The notes below the pieces were generated by a model. It was given only the letters and a program-made list of their open reading frames with translations, did not search any database and was not told the DNA's origin. Of a stretch of 64,000 bases of DNA, positions 26,001-35,388 are shown in pieces; position 1 is the stretch's first letter; every line of letters begins with the position of its first letter. The DNA comes from an uncultured Legionella sp. (GTDB lineage: Bacteria; Pseudomonadota; Gammaproteobacteria; Legionellales; Legionellaceae): NCBI GenBank assembly GCA_902168255.1, contig CABHON010000022.1, forward strand, positions 124,001-188,000, in the 5' to 3' direction. A program made the translations under genes and the position numbers.

Positions 26001-29000
26001 CGGTGTTACTGTATTACGTCTTTCCGTGTTATATACCGTTGAAGATGAATTTCGGTGGCGTCGTTTAGAAGAAATTATTCGACAAATTGAATTGACGGGA
26101 ATGATATACCTTAATGGTATAGTTTATCAAAGTCCTGTCAATAATTGCCGCTTACTACTTGAAAAAACAGAGATTAATCTAACGTCATTGCTAGAAGAAA
26201 TTGTTGTAGTCCAAGATGCATCTCCAGAGGCATTCTATTTACTAAATCCCCATATAGCAAAATATGGATTACTAAAATACATAGAGCAGCATCCTTATCA
26301 AATTATCAATTGTCATCTTTTACAAGCTTTACCAAGCGCAGTGTGGTATGAGGTGCTGAGCCAAGCCAAAAAATTTGGTTGCCATTTATTTCTTACCAGT
26401 AATGAAGAAAGTTTTTTACCAGAAAATTTTGGGATGATCAGAAAATTACCATCCGCCGACACACCTATCACCATTAGTAATCATCCTCGTCATCTTGCTC
26501 AGAGAAGAGGCGCCTCAATAGAAAACTCAGTTGTTATCTCTGTAAGTGAGTTATCCAATGCGGGAGATTTATTTCTTCCTGGAAAAATTTCAACATGGCT
26601 TGCTGAAGGTAAAAATGTTGTATTGTATGCAGAGGATTGTCTCGATGAGCGAGGGGATTTGCAACAGTTATTGACACCCTTGTTACACGGAAAACTTGTT
26701 GGACGAAAGGGCGAATATCAAACCATAATTTCAGGCAGACTGGAGTTAATTATTTGTCAACATGATATTGAGACCCAACGTTACTTTTCATGGATTCCTC
26801 AGCAAATTATTGAGATAGAAGATAAGAATGTTGCTATCGATTCTGTCATTGATCTGGTCAATGTGAAAAAAGAAAATCAGCAAAGAACTGAAGAGCAAAT
26901 TACTATTCCTCTTCCTAATCTGCGCAGTAAAAATTGGGCCATTTCTGAAGAAAACATTTCCCCAGAAAGAAAAAGAGCGATTACTAATTTATGGCGCTTT
27001 TTACAAACCGTCCAGCGCTCCACCAATCACTTGTCTGGCTTATTAATTGAAGGGCCTTCTGCACTAAGTAAGACAAGTTTAACCAAGCAATTCCTCAATA
27101 ATATAGGTTATACTCTCGTTGAAGAAGATGATCTAAGTTGTTGTGAAAAAAACACGTGCTTTGTCTTCAAATTTAATGAGGAAAGGTTAAAAGATTATTT
27201 GGAACATGCTGCAAAATATGGACAAATAATCTTAATTGATGAGATTAACTCTTTACAACCTGAGTCGCAGCGATTGATTACGGAAATGCTTGAACATTCT
27301 GAGCAATATGCAAAAGGTTTTGCCATTATAGGCACGCTGAATCAGGGGTATTATCCCGGACGTGAGTCATGCCTTCCGGCCTTGAAAGAGCAAAGTCAAT
27401 ATATCCAACTCAATGCTTATAACTCAGAAGAGTGTCTTGATATTTTTAGAGAGAAATTACGAGAAACGCCTATCAATGAAACGGATGCATTACCTGAGGA
27501 GATGGTTGCAAGTATTGCTGTACAAACCGTTTCTCGTATGTCAAACAGCGATGCTATTGTTCGACTTTTTATTAAAAGTTTATCAACTCTTCGGTTAGAT
27601 TTAGCCCAATTATATGCCGCTTGGTTAAAAGCTGAACTAGCCAAAACGATGGAGTATTCCGAAAGATCAATGTTTGTGGAGAATAACGGTGTAGCTGAAG
27701 TTGTTGAAATTACTGAAGAAACAGATTGGAATCGTATTAAATTAAGTCGCGACGATTTTGAACGGCTGTATGCGGCAGGAATAAGAAATTTTAGAGCAGC
27801 TGATTTAAGTCGCTTTACCTTCAGCGGTATGACTCTTTCTAACGCTGATTTTTCAGCCGCTAATTTAGCTCATGTTAACTTTAAAAGCGTTATTATTGAT
27901 GGCGATATAATTTTAACCAATACGGTTTTAAATTTAAATCAAATAGCTCAATTATTTAAAGCAGGACAACGAAATTTTGATGGAGTCACTTGTTCTGACA
28001 TTCTTTTTGAGCAATTAATTCGTAATGACTTCGAAACAGACTTTATTTTTTATGTTATTAACACTTTTTATTCTGGCGTCAATAGTGTCGACAGTAAGGG
28101 TGTAACACCGTTAATATTGGCTGTTAAGTTGAATAAAACAGAGTTAATTGATCGCTTAATTAAAGAGGGCGCTAATGCGAAAGCATCTGATTTTTCAGAT
28201 AATCCAAGAGAATTGGCGCTATATCAAGAAAGGATATTTTTTCCCAAACTGAGAGAGGCTATTAATAATGGTAATTTCAATGCAATAAAAACCCTATGGG
28301 AAGAAAATAGGCTTATTCCAACAAAACAAACTGAAAAAAACTCTCCAGGACATTTATTTGCTTTGATTTCCGCGCTTAAGTTGCCGGCTTCAAATGAAGA
28401 GAAATTAGGCATTATTCAATATATTGTTGAAAATAAAATAGAAATTAAGTTGACTGAAGATGAAGAAAATAAAATTAAGCCTTCAGATAGTAAACGATTT
28501 GCTTGTTATATTCACCAAACTGGGAAAGCCAATGATTATTTTGAGCAAGCATTATTTCAAGCAGATAATGCGGAAATATTTTTTTACTTGGAAAATACTG
28601 GATATATTCATACCCGATATACCAAAGGGCAATTCAGTGTAACTAATCTAGATTGTTTAAGGGATACTGTTCGCTACCGGTCTAAAAATATTTTTCAAGA
28701 ATGGGCAACAAGTGTTTATCAAGAATATGAAGGATCATTGTATTACCAATTATTAGAAAACATTTTCGATACTCAAGATGACTCGTATTTAGCGGATTTA
28801 ATGAGTAATATTCCCTTGGAACAAAAATCAGTCTTTCAATTGCTTGGATTATCAAAAGAAAAGTTTCCTCTTCTCTATAATGTTATCCATCAACAATATC
28901 AACAACGATTAGTTGAAGCGTTTGAATTGATTTATCAAGCATTGCCATCTCACACTTTCTCACCTCATAGCTTTTTAAAAATATTAGAAGGAAAAAGTAT

Positions 29001-29373
29001 TGCTGAAAAGTTTTCAAGTATTCAAGGCATTAAAGAAAATCCTAAATCAGGTCTCCGAAGAAAGCAAGCACTTATACTAGCTGAAAATTTTGTTAAAAAT
29101 AATATAAGTAAAGAAGGCGTATTATCCGATGTTTATATGGAACATTATCTAAATTCTTCCTGGTTGTTTCGTCATTCCAGTTTTTTGAAAAAAGACAAAA
29201 ATATTTTTGGTTATAGTTCCAGAATTAACCAATATAAAAAATCAGATTTTCATTTAGGAGAAAATAGATATGGATATTATGGCGAAAGAACTCTTCGAAA
29301 TATCAATTCGATACGTGAAGGTTATGACAATACACGAATGGGAAAAGTACAGAAAAAATTAGGTATGTTGTAA
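23053..29373 (+). CDS. Giant AAA-like/pentapeptide/ankyrin protein
   Basis: A 2106-residue protein. An N-terminal region of unknown fold (1-880) is followed by segments resembling degenerate P-loop cores (near 886-925, ILLTDNSSGLF). A clearer AAA-like module lies near 1330-1460: degenerate Walker A GPSALSKTS (Ser where Gly is usual), Walker B IILIDEIN near 1391 and sensor-like GTLNQ. A pentapeptide-like block (RAADLSRFTFSGMTLSNADF, about 1578-1610) and one or two ankyrin repeats (KGVTPLILAVKLNKTELIDRLI, near 1680) follow. No signal peptide. It stands alone and downstream of the CaaX gene. Probably an effector or large remodelling ATPase; function unknown. Confidence 0.72.
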   Translation: MSNYNCLRNNIPDWLFSYQATGKHNPAALEADDMLAREPVKKKIILDFNSCSFYTEQIISILMELGFDIYYFDHEDKLNKLSLLTQSELWEESSIIFNSTAMWQTLFKHGFNRKDCVALGVTGNISANDFLNYWELFVDIFEETVPPDVAVELLIAITSYDAFIQALPRIFEQNPEDFVSMHGYSYTRYQYIILQMCGSLETRFRNISFMIIYGIKHRVNIIDAYKYISHHSIDDDLKIFALFYSTLSALDYPNKKENLSSLLKYALTTMHKRPENVIALIKLELPVFDNISILKRSQAFYFHLYEAKCFSAITFLQDKIAPLNLNILPLQDFIDNENYSIWFIFSLLQSNTVSIKEVVLKSKYLPSNAHNLINQCDETTINFLFCAKEFSESEENKEFYKDNQKCKELFLENWVAYTPEIEQLVIDNAIYATIVLRTTSLSNLVAYKESFEHFVKNLERLEKLLGIWDVNFRSMVKRAQYLINKQTAFGINASTPQQQRGAIYGGQQLSSSVISDTAPRKELSACHNVLYFACYQRGEEVTVPSWMQNLSRMAITQVFQYDGQKFILQNSQTLTYLPSQEELPIDEEHYQLAVKTENLRKLPIGNNGYVIPITHPHILFSYYGGEVYQDNLGRYILQTEDLAACKITLSISNNQPSHIISKTNYSSNRRLLASPDIREALEQFFSEEESKNNYFNCNKNNISCGGRAQILMNNSTIASSHYYVTSTTHAFLMPKDGEELLLIDLGGIPVNIVYQSESLPTATYTAPKNEKKKDALIHPKNDISDVVRIPKFQGVRLWCQFYEACLEKYIEKLLKTLQPSEEKPQALVSIDSTTFKKIGIYCIVDSTTRSLQTMHALGDEDQSWQLYMDADIFISASDTLDLNKTYVINLSPWYIIDQGSRDRLRVRLHELLIKLSTTHRIILLTDNSSGLFSDQSFVSRVSGFYTAGTSLNVSPTVKLAHQLDNLPLQLPVILNAIKGQLENGVTVLRLSVLYTVEDEFRWRRLEEIIRQIELTGMIYLNGIVYQSPVNNCRLLLEKTEINLTSLLEEIVVVQDASPEAFYLLNPHIAKYGLLKYIEQHPYQIINCHLLQALPSAVWYEVLSQAKKFGCHLFLTSNEESFLPENFGMIRKLPSADTPITISNHPRHLAQRRGASIENSVVISVSELSNAGDLFLPGKISTWLAEGKNVVLYAEDCLDERGDLQQLLTPLLHGKLVGRKGEYQTIISGRLELIICQHDIETQRYFSWIPQQIIEIEDKNVAIDSVIDLVNVKKENQQRTEEQITIPLPNLRSKNWAISEENISPERKRAITNLWRFLQTVQRSTNHLSGLLIEGPSALSKTSLTKQFLNNIGYTLVEEDDLSCCEKNTCFVFKFNEERLKDYLEHAAKYGQIILIDEINSLQPESQRLITEMLEHSEQYAKGFAIIGTLNQGYYPGRESCLPALKEQSQYIQLNAYNSEECLDIFREKLRETPINETDALPEEMVASIAVQTVSRMSNSDAIVRLFIKSLSTLRLDLAQLYAAWLKAELAKTMEYSERSMFVENNGVAEVVEITEETDWNRIKLSRDDFERLYAAGIRNFRAADLSRFTFSGMTLSNADFSAANLAHVNFKSVIIDGDIILTNTVLNLNQIAQLFKAGQRNFDGVTCSDILFEQLIRNDFETDFIFYVINTFYSGVNSVDSKGVTPLILAVKLNKTELIDRLIKEGANAKASDFSDNPRELALYQERIFFPKLREAINNGNFNAIKTLWEENRLIPTKQTEKNSPGHLFALISALKLPASNEEKLGIIQYIVENKIEIKLTEDEENKIKPSDSKRFACYIHQTGKANDYFEQALFQADNAEIFFYLENTGYIHTRYTKGQFSVTNLDCLRDTVRYRSKNIFQEWATSVYQEYEGSLYYQLLENIFDTQDDSYLADLMSNIPLEQKSVFQLLGLSKEKFPLLYNVIHQQYQQRLVEAFELIYQALPSHTFSPHSFLKILEGKSIAEKFSSIQGIKENPKSGLRRKQALILAENFVKNNISKEGVLSDVYMEHYLNSSWLFRHSSFLKKDKNIFGYSSRINQYKKSDFHLGENRYGYYGERTLRNINSIREGYDNTRMGKVQKKLGML

Positions 29374-29561
29374 TGCAGCAAGAGGCATCGTTATCTGGTA
29401 TTGCGTTAAAATTACTGAACTTAATTTAGAAAAAAGGACGGGGAGTACTCGTTCCGTAAGGCGAAATATACGGTCTGTAAAAATATTTTTTTGTGGATAG
29501 TCTTATTATTGGCAACAAAATTTATGATGGAAGATGGCTTTTTTGCACAGATAAAGTCTGC

Positions 29562-29897
29562 TTAGTGAAGTTTTTTTCCATTAGTTACCTGGGGATCAAC
29601 CGTTACAAGACAAATATTGCCTTCATTATCTGCAAATCCCACCAGCAAAAATTGCGAGAGGAATCCTGCAATATTTTTCTCACCTAAATTAACACAACCG
29701 ACAATGCTTCGGCCAATTAAAGATTCTGGGGTGTAATGATGGGTTACTTGTGCTGATGTCTGCAAAATACCTATTTCTGAGCCAAAGTCTGCCCATATTT
29801 TGTAGGAAGGTTTTTTAGCGCGAGAGAATACTTCTGCTTTCACAACGGTGCCAGAACGTAGATCTACTTTTTCAAAATCATCATAGGAAATAGTCAT
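29562..29897 (-). CDS. csaA: CsaA-like tRNA-binding-domain protein
   Basis: A 111-residue single-domain protein of the CsaA/EMAP-II tRNA-binding OB fold, described as an export-related chaperone in Bacillus. ATG 29897 (MTISYDDFEKVDLRSG) gives the usual length; a TTG at 29912 would add five residues. Motifs VDLRSGTVVKAE, IGILQTSAQVTHHYTPE and GRSIVGCVNLGEKNIAGFLS are characteristic. It stands alone. 29374-29561 shows no gene. Confidence 0.88.
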   Translation of the reverse strand: MTISYDDFEKVDLRSGTVVKAEVFSRAKKPSYKIWADFGSEIGILQTSAQVTHHYTPESLIGRSIVGCVNLGEKNIAGFLSQFLLVGFADNEGNICLVTVDPQVTNGKKLH

Positions 29898-30034
29898 GAT
29901 AGTGTTACTCAAGTTATTATCTTATTTTGTCTTAGCCAGAACAAAAAAACAAGCACTGATTTTATTGCCAGGGCGTCAATAATTATACAACTTATCACTC
30001 GTTTTAATGCTAACCTTATTTAGATCGGACTGAT

Positions 30035-30178
30035 ATGCTTAATCGGGAATTATATTTCTATAGCCATGATCCAGTTGTTTATGAAAAAGCGTTGAAAGAG
30101 AATGGCTTTAAAATTTTCCTCAAAGAGTCGGATCAGCCACGACATTTGGTATGGATTGTTCAACTAGAGCCTAAATGA
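30035..30178 (+). pseudogene. C-terminal fragment, probable SAM methyltransferase
   Basis: A 47-codon ORF from ATG 30035 to TGA reads like the final part of a class I methyltransferase: FYSHDPVVYEKALKENGFKI and SDQPRHLVWIVQLE. It has no SAM-binding domain and no ribosome binding site, so it is probably a remnant. The rest of 29913-30433 shows no other gene. Confidence 0.4.
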
Positions 30179-30433
30179 AAAAGTTTAATAAAATCTGATA
30201 ATCACCACTATATTTTTTTCTGCTAATGATATGATATATTCTAAATAAATAAGGCATTTTATGAGTTTTTTACTGTCGAAATAGCATTATCAAAATGGCG
30301 ACAGAGAAGAGGTGCAATCAAATTGTTAGAAAATTCGGTATTGCTGCCTAACTGTTTATAAACATTAAATGAATACAAGATAAGAGAACATTTATGATTT
30401 TTATAAGTTATAAATCAATATCTGAGAAAAAAT

Positions 30434-31357
30434 ATGTCTGAATTACCATTAGAAGCAAGTATTATCTCTCATGAAACTTCTCCAGAGAGCATCACTCTAT
30501 TATTAGATAGAAAGAAAAAAGCAATCATTGAAACGTATGGAAAAGATAACGCATTCACATACGAATGTTTAGATATACTAGAAGAGCTTATTCAGTTTGA
30601 TTTTGGACGTTTTTTATTACAAAACAGGGGAATCAATGGCTATTGGACGCATCATATGCTGACGTATCCCTTTGAACAAAATCCTGTTTATAAAAATGCG
30701 TTAGAAAAATTTATATTGTCTGAATCTCCCCTTATTATGGCGACTCAAGAAAGGTTTAAAGTTTTTTTAAGGGAAAATCAAAAGTGTGTCAACAATGGAA
30801 GTCAATTAGCGTGTATTCCTTCTGGCATGATGGGTGAATTATTTTATCTTGATTTTAATCATATAGATAATATTTCTTTGGTTGGTATTGATTATGACTC
30901 TCATACCTTAGAAGATGCAAAAAAACTGGCAACGAAAAAAGAGTTACTGAAGTGGAGCCAATTTTATTGCCAGGATGCTTGGTCGATGAATATTGAAGAA
31001 CAATTTGATCTTATATCAAGTAATGGATTAACCATCTACGAACCAGATGATACACACGTTACGGCATTATATGAAAAACTTTATAAGGCATTAAAAAGTG
31101 GCGGAAAACTTGTTACAAGTTTTCTAACGCTGCCACCAGGTGTATCGAAGGTTTGTGAATGGAATATGGATGAAATATCACCAGAAAACTTAAACAAACA
31201 AAAAATTATTTTCTCTGATGTTCTCCAAGTTAAGTGGCAATGTTATAGAACCACTGCACAAACAAAAGAACAACTTACTTCTGTAGGTTTTTCTGACATT
31301 CTTTTTTATCCCGATAAAGCCAATATTTTTCCCACGGTTGTTGCTTTTAAAAAATAG
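30434..31357 (+). CDS. SAM-dependent methyltransferase, class I
   Basis: A 307-residue protein with a Rossmann-type methyltransferase core: IPSGMMGELFYLDF near residue 131, the acidic strand end LVGIDYD near 158, FDLISSNGLTIYEP near 197 and LKSGGKLVTSF near 223. The N-terminal ~120 residues are helical and may bind substrate. The substrate is unknown. There is no operon partner, and a broken ATPase gene follows on the opposite strand. Confidence 0.75.
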   Translation: MSELPLEASIISHETSPESITLLLDRKKKAIIETYGKDNAFTYECLDILEELIQFDFGRFLLQNRGINGYWTHHMLTYPFEQNPVYKNALEKFILSESPLIMATQERFKVFLRENQKCVNNGSQLACIPSGMMGELFYLDFNHIDNISLVGIDYDSHTLEDAKKLATKKELLKWSQFYCQDAWSMNIEEQFDLISSNGLTIYEPDDTHVTALYEKLYKALKSGGKLVTSFLTLPPGVSKVCEWNMDEISPENLNKQKIIFSDVLQVKWQCYRTTAQTKEQLTSVGFSDILFYPDKANIFPTVVAFKK

Positions 31358-31379
31358 GTGTTAGTATTAGTGGGATATT

Positions 31380-31640
31380 ATCCAAAAAAGTTTTTGATAA
31401 TATTTCCACAAATCGTTCTAATTGTATGGTCAGTTTTTTTATATGAGCTAGTTGCGTGAAAAAATACACATTTTTCTGCAGAAAAAATTCACGAATAAGA
31501 TATGTTTTTCCAACACGTCTTCGACCATATACGACAACAAATTCGAATTCATTTGACGAGAAATCTTATTAAGTTGTTGTTTGTATTCGCATACCTGTTG
31601 ATAAAATTGCTTTCTTTACTGCTCTCAATATTGGAAATGG
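31380..31640 (-). pseudogene. Broken AAA/archaeal-type ATPase gene
   Basis: The minus strand encodes EFEFVVVYGRRRVGKTYLIR (31495-31560), the Walker A region of the ATPase family that pairs with DUF234. EFF and a further ~30 residues follow. An upstream piece (QFYQQVCEYKQQLNKISRQ) is in another frame, so a frameshift and loss of both ends are evident. The nucleotide-binding motif itself is intact, but the gene cannot make a whole protein. Confidence 0.65.
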
Positions 31641-31834
31641 GTACTCTTAAACTGCTGTATTAAAATTTCTAATTACTTTATTTGAACAATATTGAGGGCA
31701 ATGATAAATTTTACTTCTCTTATGCATGAGAGCGCGAGTTAAGAAAAAATTTACCTCCTATTTTAACGCTGATAACTAAGAAAGCAATGCCTGACTACTA
31801 TCAAATTCAAAATCTTCTTCATTATCAGTGTTAT

Positions 31835-32059
31835 TTAAATAAATCTTTGTCTCCAAGTGAGGAGGCTTTTGTTGTTATGATTAATTTGTTTTTTACAAAC
31901 TACATTACCATAATCGTACATTTTTTTTCCATCGGAGAAATTGGGTTGATAATGAGGGCCAGAATAAGAAGTAACGCTATGTTCCGAATGAAATGTTAAA
32001 ACTGCGATACCATTATTAATGGTTTGAATAGGTGTTCCACATAACCTACTAAAAATCAC
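31835..32059 (-). CDS. Possible small hypothetical protein
   Basis: A 74-codon minus-strand ORF with a stretch that looks protein-like (VLTFHSEHSVTSYSGPHYQP, then DGKKMYDYGNVVCKKQ). No family, signal peptide or good ribosome binding site is visible. It may be a fragment. The surrounding 31641-32127 holds nothing else I can identify. Confidence 0.25.
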   Translation of the reverse strand: MIFSRLCGTPIQTINNGIAVLTFHSEHSVTSYSGPHYQPNFSDGKKMYDYGNVVCKKQINHNNKSLLTWRQRFI

Positions 32060-32127
32060 CGATTAAAAAATAAGCGTTCGACAATATTTATTTTTTCTAA
32101 GCATATTCATATTATGTCCTAATAATT

Positions 32128-32598
32128 TTAATTTATTAATGCAATTACCACATTTAGATATGAAGCAAATATAAGCCAAAGACAATAAGGACTTAATAAT
32201 ACAGCAACAATTTTTTGTGTTTTTTTCGTTTGTCTGATTAAAATGAAATTCAAACATGTTAAGACAATAAGCCAAATTGCGCTGAATGTTAACCAATGGA
32301 AGTGAAAAAATAACAGGGTCCAAGCCCAATTCATTAACATTTGTAAAGCATAAAGATACTGGATTAATTTGGATGTTTTTTGTTTTTTGGTTGATAGAAT
32401 CCAAGCAATGAGAGCTAATAGAGCATATAAAATCATCCAAACAATAGAAAAAACCACTCCCGGAGGCGTAAAAGAAGATTTATTCAATTCACTATACCAT
32501 GAAGGAATATTGGCCTGAGTAAGCCATCCTAATAAGAAACCTATTATTTCAAAAATGATAATCCAACAAATTAATTTAATTGATGATTTCAAATGCAT
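32128..32598 (-). CDS. tspO: TspO/MBR family membrane protein
   Basis: A 156-residue five-helix tryptophan-rich sensory protein, homologous to the mitochondrial benzodiazepine receptor. It binds porphyrins and takes part in stress or tetrapyrrole responses. Family motifs are the WYSELNKSSFTPPGVVFSIVW block near residues 34-54 and the MNWAWTLLFF helix near 88-97. It lies 43 bases downstream of phrB on the same strand; tspO next to phrB-type genes is common in gammaproteobacteria, so a shared transcript is plausible. Confidence 0.9.
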   Translation of the reverse strand: MHLKSSIKLICWIIIFEIIGFLLGWLTQANIPSWYSELNKSSFTPPGVVFSIVWMILYALLALIAWILSTKKQKTSKLIQYLYALQMLMNWAWTLLFFHFHWLTFSAIWLIVLTCLNFILIRQTKKTQKIVAVLLSPYCLWLIFASYLNVVIALIN

Positions 32599-32641
32599 AA
32601 AGTTTCTTCCTCGTATTGTTCTTTACATAGTGAGTAATCAC

Positions 32642-34060
32642 TTATAGGACTCTCTTTTTTAATTGACTGTAATAATTAAGAGCTTTGGCACGCGTTTCAA
32701 TATGGTTAATTATAGGAGGGGGATATTTAGTTGCCTTGTAAATAGCTGATGAATTGGTGTTTTCCCACGGAGCATGAATTGCATCATTTTTCAAAGAAGA
32801 AAGCTCTGGAACCCAACGACGAATGTATGTTCCATTCGGGTCGAATTTTTTACTTTGCAGCACTGGATTGAAAATTCGAAAATAAGGCGCCGCATCAACT
32901 CCAGAACCAGCCACCCATTGCCAACTGGCACTATTATTAGCTAAATCTGCATCGAGCAGGGTATCTAAAAACCAATCTGCCCCCAACCGCCAATCAATGA
33001 ATAAGCCCTTGGTAAGAAAGGAAGCTACAATCATGCGCACTCTATTATGCATATATCCAGTTATCCACAGCTCTCTCATACCGGCGTCAATAAGGGGATA
33101 ACCTGTCATCCCTTTTTGCCATTGTTTTAACAGAGATTCATCATTATGCCAAGGGAAAGCATCAAACTCTGGTTTAAAATTCTTTTCAAATAAAGAGGGA
33201 AAATGATAGAGTAGGTAGTAAGAGAACTCTCGCCAACCAAGCTCCGATAAAAAATGTTCGGCTGCGGCAAAATCAGTTTTTGGATCAAGCTTAGCGTATT
33301 CCACTGCCTCTAAAATAGTCCAGGGGCTAATTTCACCAAAATGTAAATGAGGTGATAAGAGAGAAGTTGCTTGTTTTTCAGGAATATCACGATTAGATTT
33401 ATAACCATGAAGATGCTCATTAATAAATACTTCTAACCTCTTTTGCGCCCCTTCTTCACCTGGCATCCAAAAATTTTGAAATTGTGAAGCCCAATTTAAA
33501 GTGGGCAAAAGTTTCCATTGATTGAGGGATTCGCTCACGATATCTAAACCAGCAGGACGATGCTGTAGTACAGTGGAGGATGTGTAAAGTAGTGTTTGCC
33601 GACAAATTTTCCAGTAAGGAGTAAAAACTTTAAAAAAATCGCCATTCTTATTTTTTATTGTCCAAGGTTCGTTAAATAGGCTACCATTAAAACTGAATAC
33701 GCCGATACCTTTTTCTTTAAGAGTTGTTTTGATGTTTGTATCCTGTTTGATACTCATAGGCTCATAACAACGATTCCAATAAACAGCATTTATATTCAAT
33801 GAGCTCACTAGCTCCAGCATTATATCTAGGGGATTCCCTTTACGTAGAATGAGTTTCAATCCCAGTGTATTCTCTAGTGCACCTTTTAATGCCAGAAGAC
33901 TATGGTGCAGCCACCAACCTTGGGCTTCACCGAGAACACTGTTTTTTCCGTCTAAAATATACAGAGGAATAACATTTTCGTGGTTATTACAAGCTTCAAT
34001 CAAAGCAGGATTATTTCTTAGACGCAAATCTTTTCTAAACCAAATAATAACTGTACTCAT
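32642..34060 (-). CDS. phrB: Deoxyribodipyrimidine photolyase
   Basis: A 472-residue light-dependent repair enzyme for cyclobutane pyrimidine dimers. I place the start at ATG 34060 because GGAAGAG lies about 6 bases upstream and STVIIWFRKDLRL is the usual N-terminus. The N-terminal antenna domain (about 1-130) is followed by the FAD-binding domain with GYPLIDAGMRELW, WMHNRVRM-like YMHNRVRMIVASF, and LANNSASWQWVAGSG. The length equals that of the E. coli enzyme. Light exposure implies an environmental phase in the life cycle (inference). Confidence 0.96.
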   Translation of the reverse strand: MSTVIIWFRKDLRLRNNPALIEACNNHENVIPLYILDGKNSVLGEAQGWWLHHSLLALKGALENTLGLKLILRKGNPLDIMLELVSSLNINAVYWNRCYEPMSIKQDTNIKTTLKEKGIGVFSFNGSLFNEPWTIKNKNGDFFKVFTPYWKICRQTLLYTSSTVLQHRPAGLDIVSESLNQWKLLPTLNWASQFQNFWMPGEEGAQKRLEVFINEHLHGYKSNRDIPEKQATSLLSPHLHFGEISPWTILEAVEYAKLDPKTDFAAAEHFLSELGWREFSYYLLYHFPSLFEKNFKPEFDAFPWHNDESLLKQWQKGMTGYPLIDAGMRELWITGYMHNRVRMIVASFLTKGLFIDWRLGADWFLDTLLDADLANNSASWQWVAGSGVDAAPYFRIFNPVLQSKKFDPNGTYIRRWVPELSSLKNDAIHAPWENTNSSAIYKATKYPPPIINHIETRAKALNYYSQLKKRVL

Positions 34061-34586
34061 TTCTTCTCTTCCCAAAAAGGCGCATTCGCGCGTCGTGCTA
34101 CTCTACTTCTTCGCCTGCCATACGGTATATAAAAACCTGCCGTAACTCAGCAATTGTCACACTAGCAGCTCCTACATGGCCTACAACACTATCTAGAAGT
34201 GCATTTACAAACGGCTTGAAAATGCTGGAGAACTATACAGCTCAAATGCTTCTATACCGATCTATTCTTGAAGTATAAATTAAATGGAGGGCTGGAGGCC
34301 ATAAGCAGAGATAATTACCCAGAATAATTGTTTTGTTAGTTTTTGTTTGTTGATGAAAGACAACCATTTTTTCGTGCAGTTTTTTGCCTAGGCTATATCA
34401 ACAAGTAAAGATTTTGGACACAATTTGAATAATTTCTAATTTTTCTAAGAAATTTTGCCTGCTTTTAGGAAAGTCTGTAAAAAATTCTAGAATCAATAAT
34501 TTTCGTATGTTAATAAACTCGGGAATAACTGAAGATTGTGATATACTTCTTGGCATTTACGAGAAATAGAGAAAGAGTGTATATCT
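34061..34586. other. Intergenic region before dapF
   Basis: A 526-base AT-rich gap between divergent phrB and dapF. No gene, repeat or RNA was recognised apart from the dapF promoter described separately. It should also contain the phrB promoter, which I could not pinpoint. Confidence 0.5.
34539..34547 (+). promoter_or_regulatory. Extended -10 promoter for dapF-prfB
   Basis: TGATATACT at 34539-34547 matches the extended -10 consensus (TG-n-TATAAT-like) and lies 40 bases before the dapF ATG. The -35 region (around 34519-34524) is poor, as is usual for extended -10 promoters. Confidence 0.5.
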
Positions 34587-35378
34587 ATGATAACATTTTC
34601 AAAAATGCATGCATTAGGCAATGACTTTATGGTCATTGATGGCGTTAATCAACATATTCACTTATCACCTGTGATGATTCAAGCATTATCTGATCGACAC
34701 AGAGGAATAGGGTTTGATCAGTTGTTGCTTATTGAAAAGTCTAAAGTGGCAGACTTTTCTTATACTATTTTTAATGCGGATGGTACCGAATCGGGCCAAT
34801 GTGGTAATGGGGCTCGATGTGTTGCGCGTTTTATTCATGAAAAACAGTTAAGTCAAAAGAAAAAATTGACCCTTGAAACAAAAACAACGCAAATTGTTGT
34901 TGAGCTTCATGATGATAACTATCAACGTATCACAGCGGAATTGGGAATTCCTTCTATTGTGCCAGAAGAAAAGCTGCTTCAGTTTCATACATTTCATTCA
35001 ATAGATGTGGGTAATCCGCATGCGATTATGAAAGTGGATGATATACAATTGATTCCTGTAAATGAAATTGGTTTATTTTTTAATAAAAGTACCCAGTTTC
35101 CTGAAGGCGTAAATGTTGAATGGATGCAAATTGATTCTCCTCAACAATTAAAGTTGCGTGTCTATGAAAGAGGAACGGGTGAGACCCAGGCTTGTGGAAG
35201 TGGTGCTTGCGCAGCGATGGTTTGTGCGCGAAAATTTTATGGTGCGGATTCTACCATGGAAGTGGAGCTGCCTGGTGGTATTTTATCTATTTCTTGGCAA
35301 GGCGAAGGCCAGCCTGTTTGTGTAACCGGTAATGCTGTGCATGTTTTTGATGGTATACTTTCAGAATCTATTATTTAA
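34587..35378 (+). CDS. dapF: Diaminopimelate epimerase
   Basis: This enzyme interconverts LL- and meso-diaminopimelate for lysine and peptidoglycan synthesis. It has 263 residues, slightly shorter than E. coli DapF (274). The two catalytic cysteines are in GQCGNGARC (near residue 72) and ACGSGACA (near 210). The N-terminal FSKMHALGNDFMVIDG is characteristic. It lies 10 bases before prfB on the same strand, so the two probably form an operon. Confidence 0.96.
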   Translation: MITFSKMHALGNDFMVIDGVNQHIHLSPVMIQALSDRHRGIGFDQLLLIEKSKVADFSYTIFNADGTESGQCGNGARCVARFIHEKQLSQKKKLTLETKTTQIVVELHDDNYQRITAELGIPSIVPEEKLLQFHTFHSIDVGNPHAIMKVDDIQLIPVNEIGLFFNKSTQFPEGVNVEWMQIDSPQQLKLRVYERGTGETQACGSGACAAMVCARKFYGADSTMEVELPGGILSISWQGEGQPVCVTGNAVHVFDGILSESII

Positions 35379-35388
35379 AAGGAAAAAT

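Noticed and set aside
33849-34145. Plus-strand ORF at the 5' end of phrB
   Set aside because: It lies antisense to conserved photolyase coding sequence and has no recognisable features.
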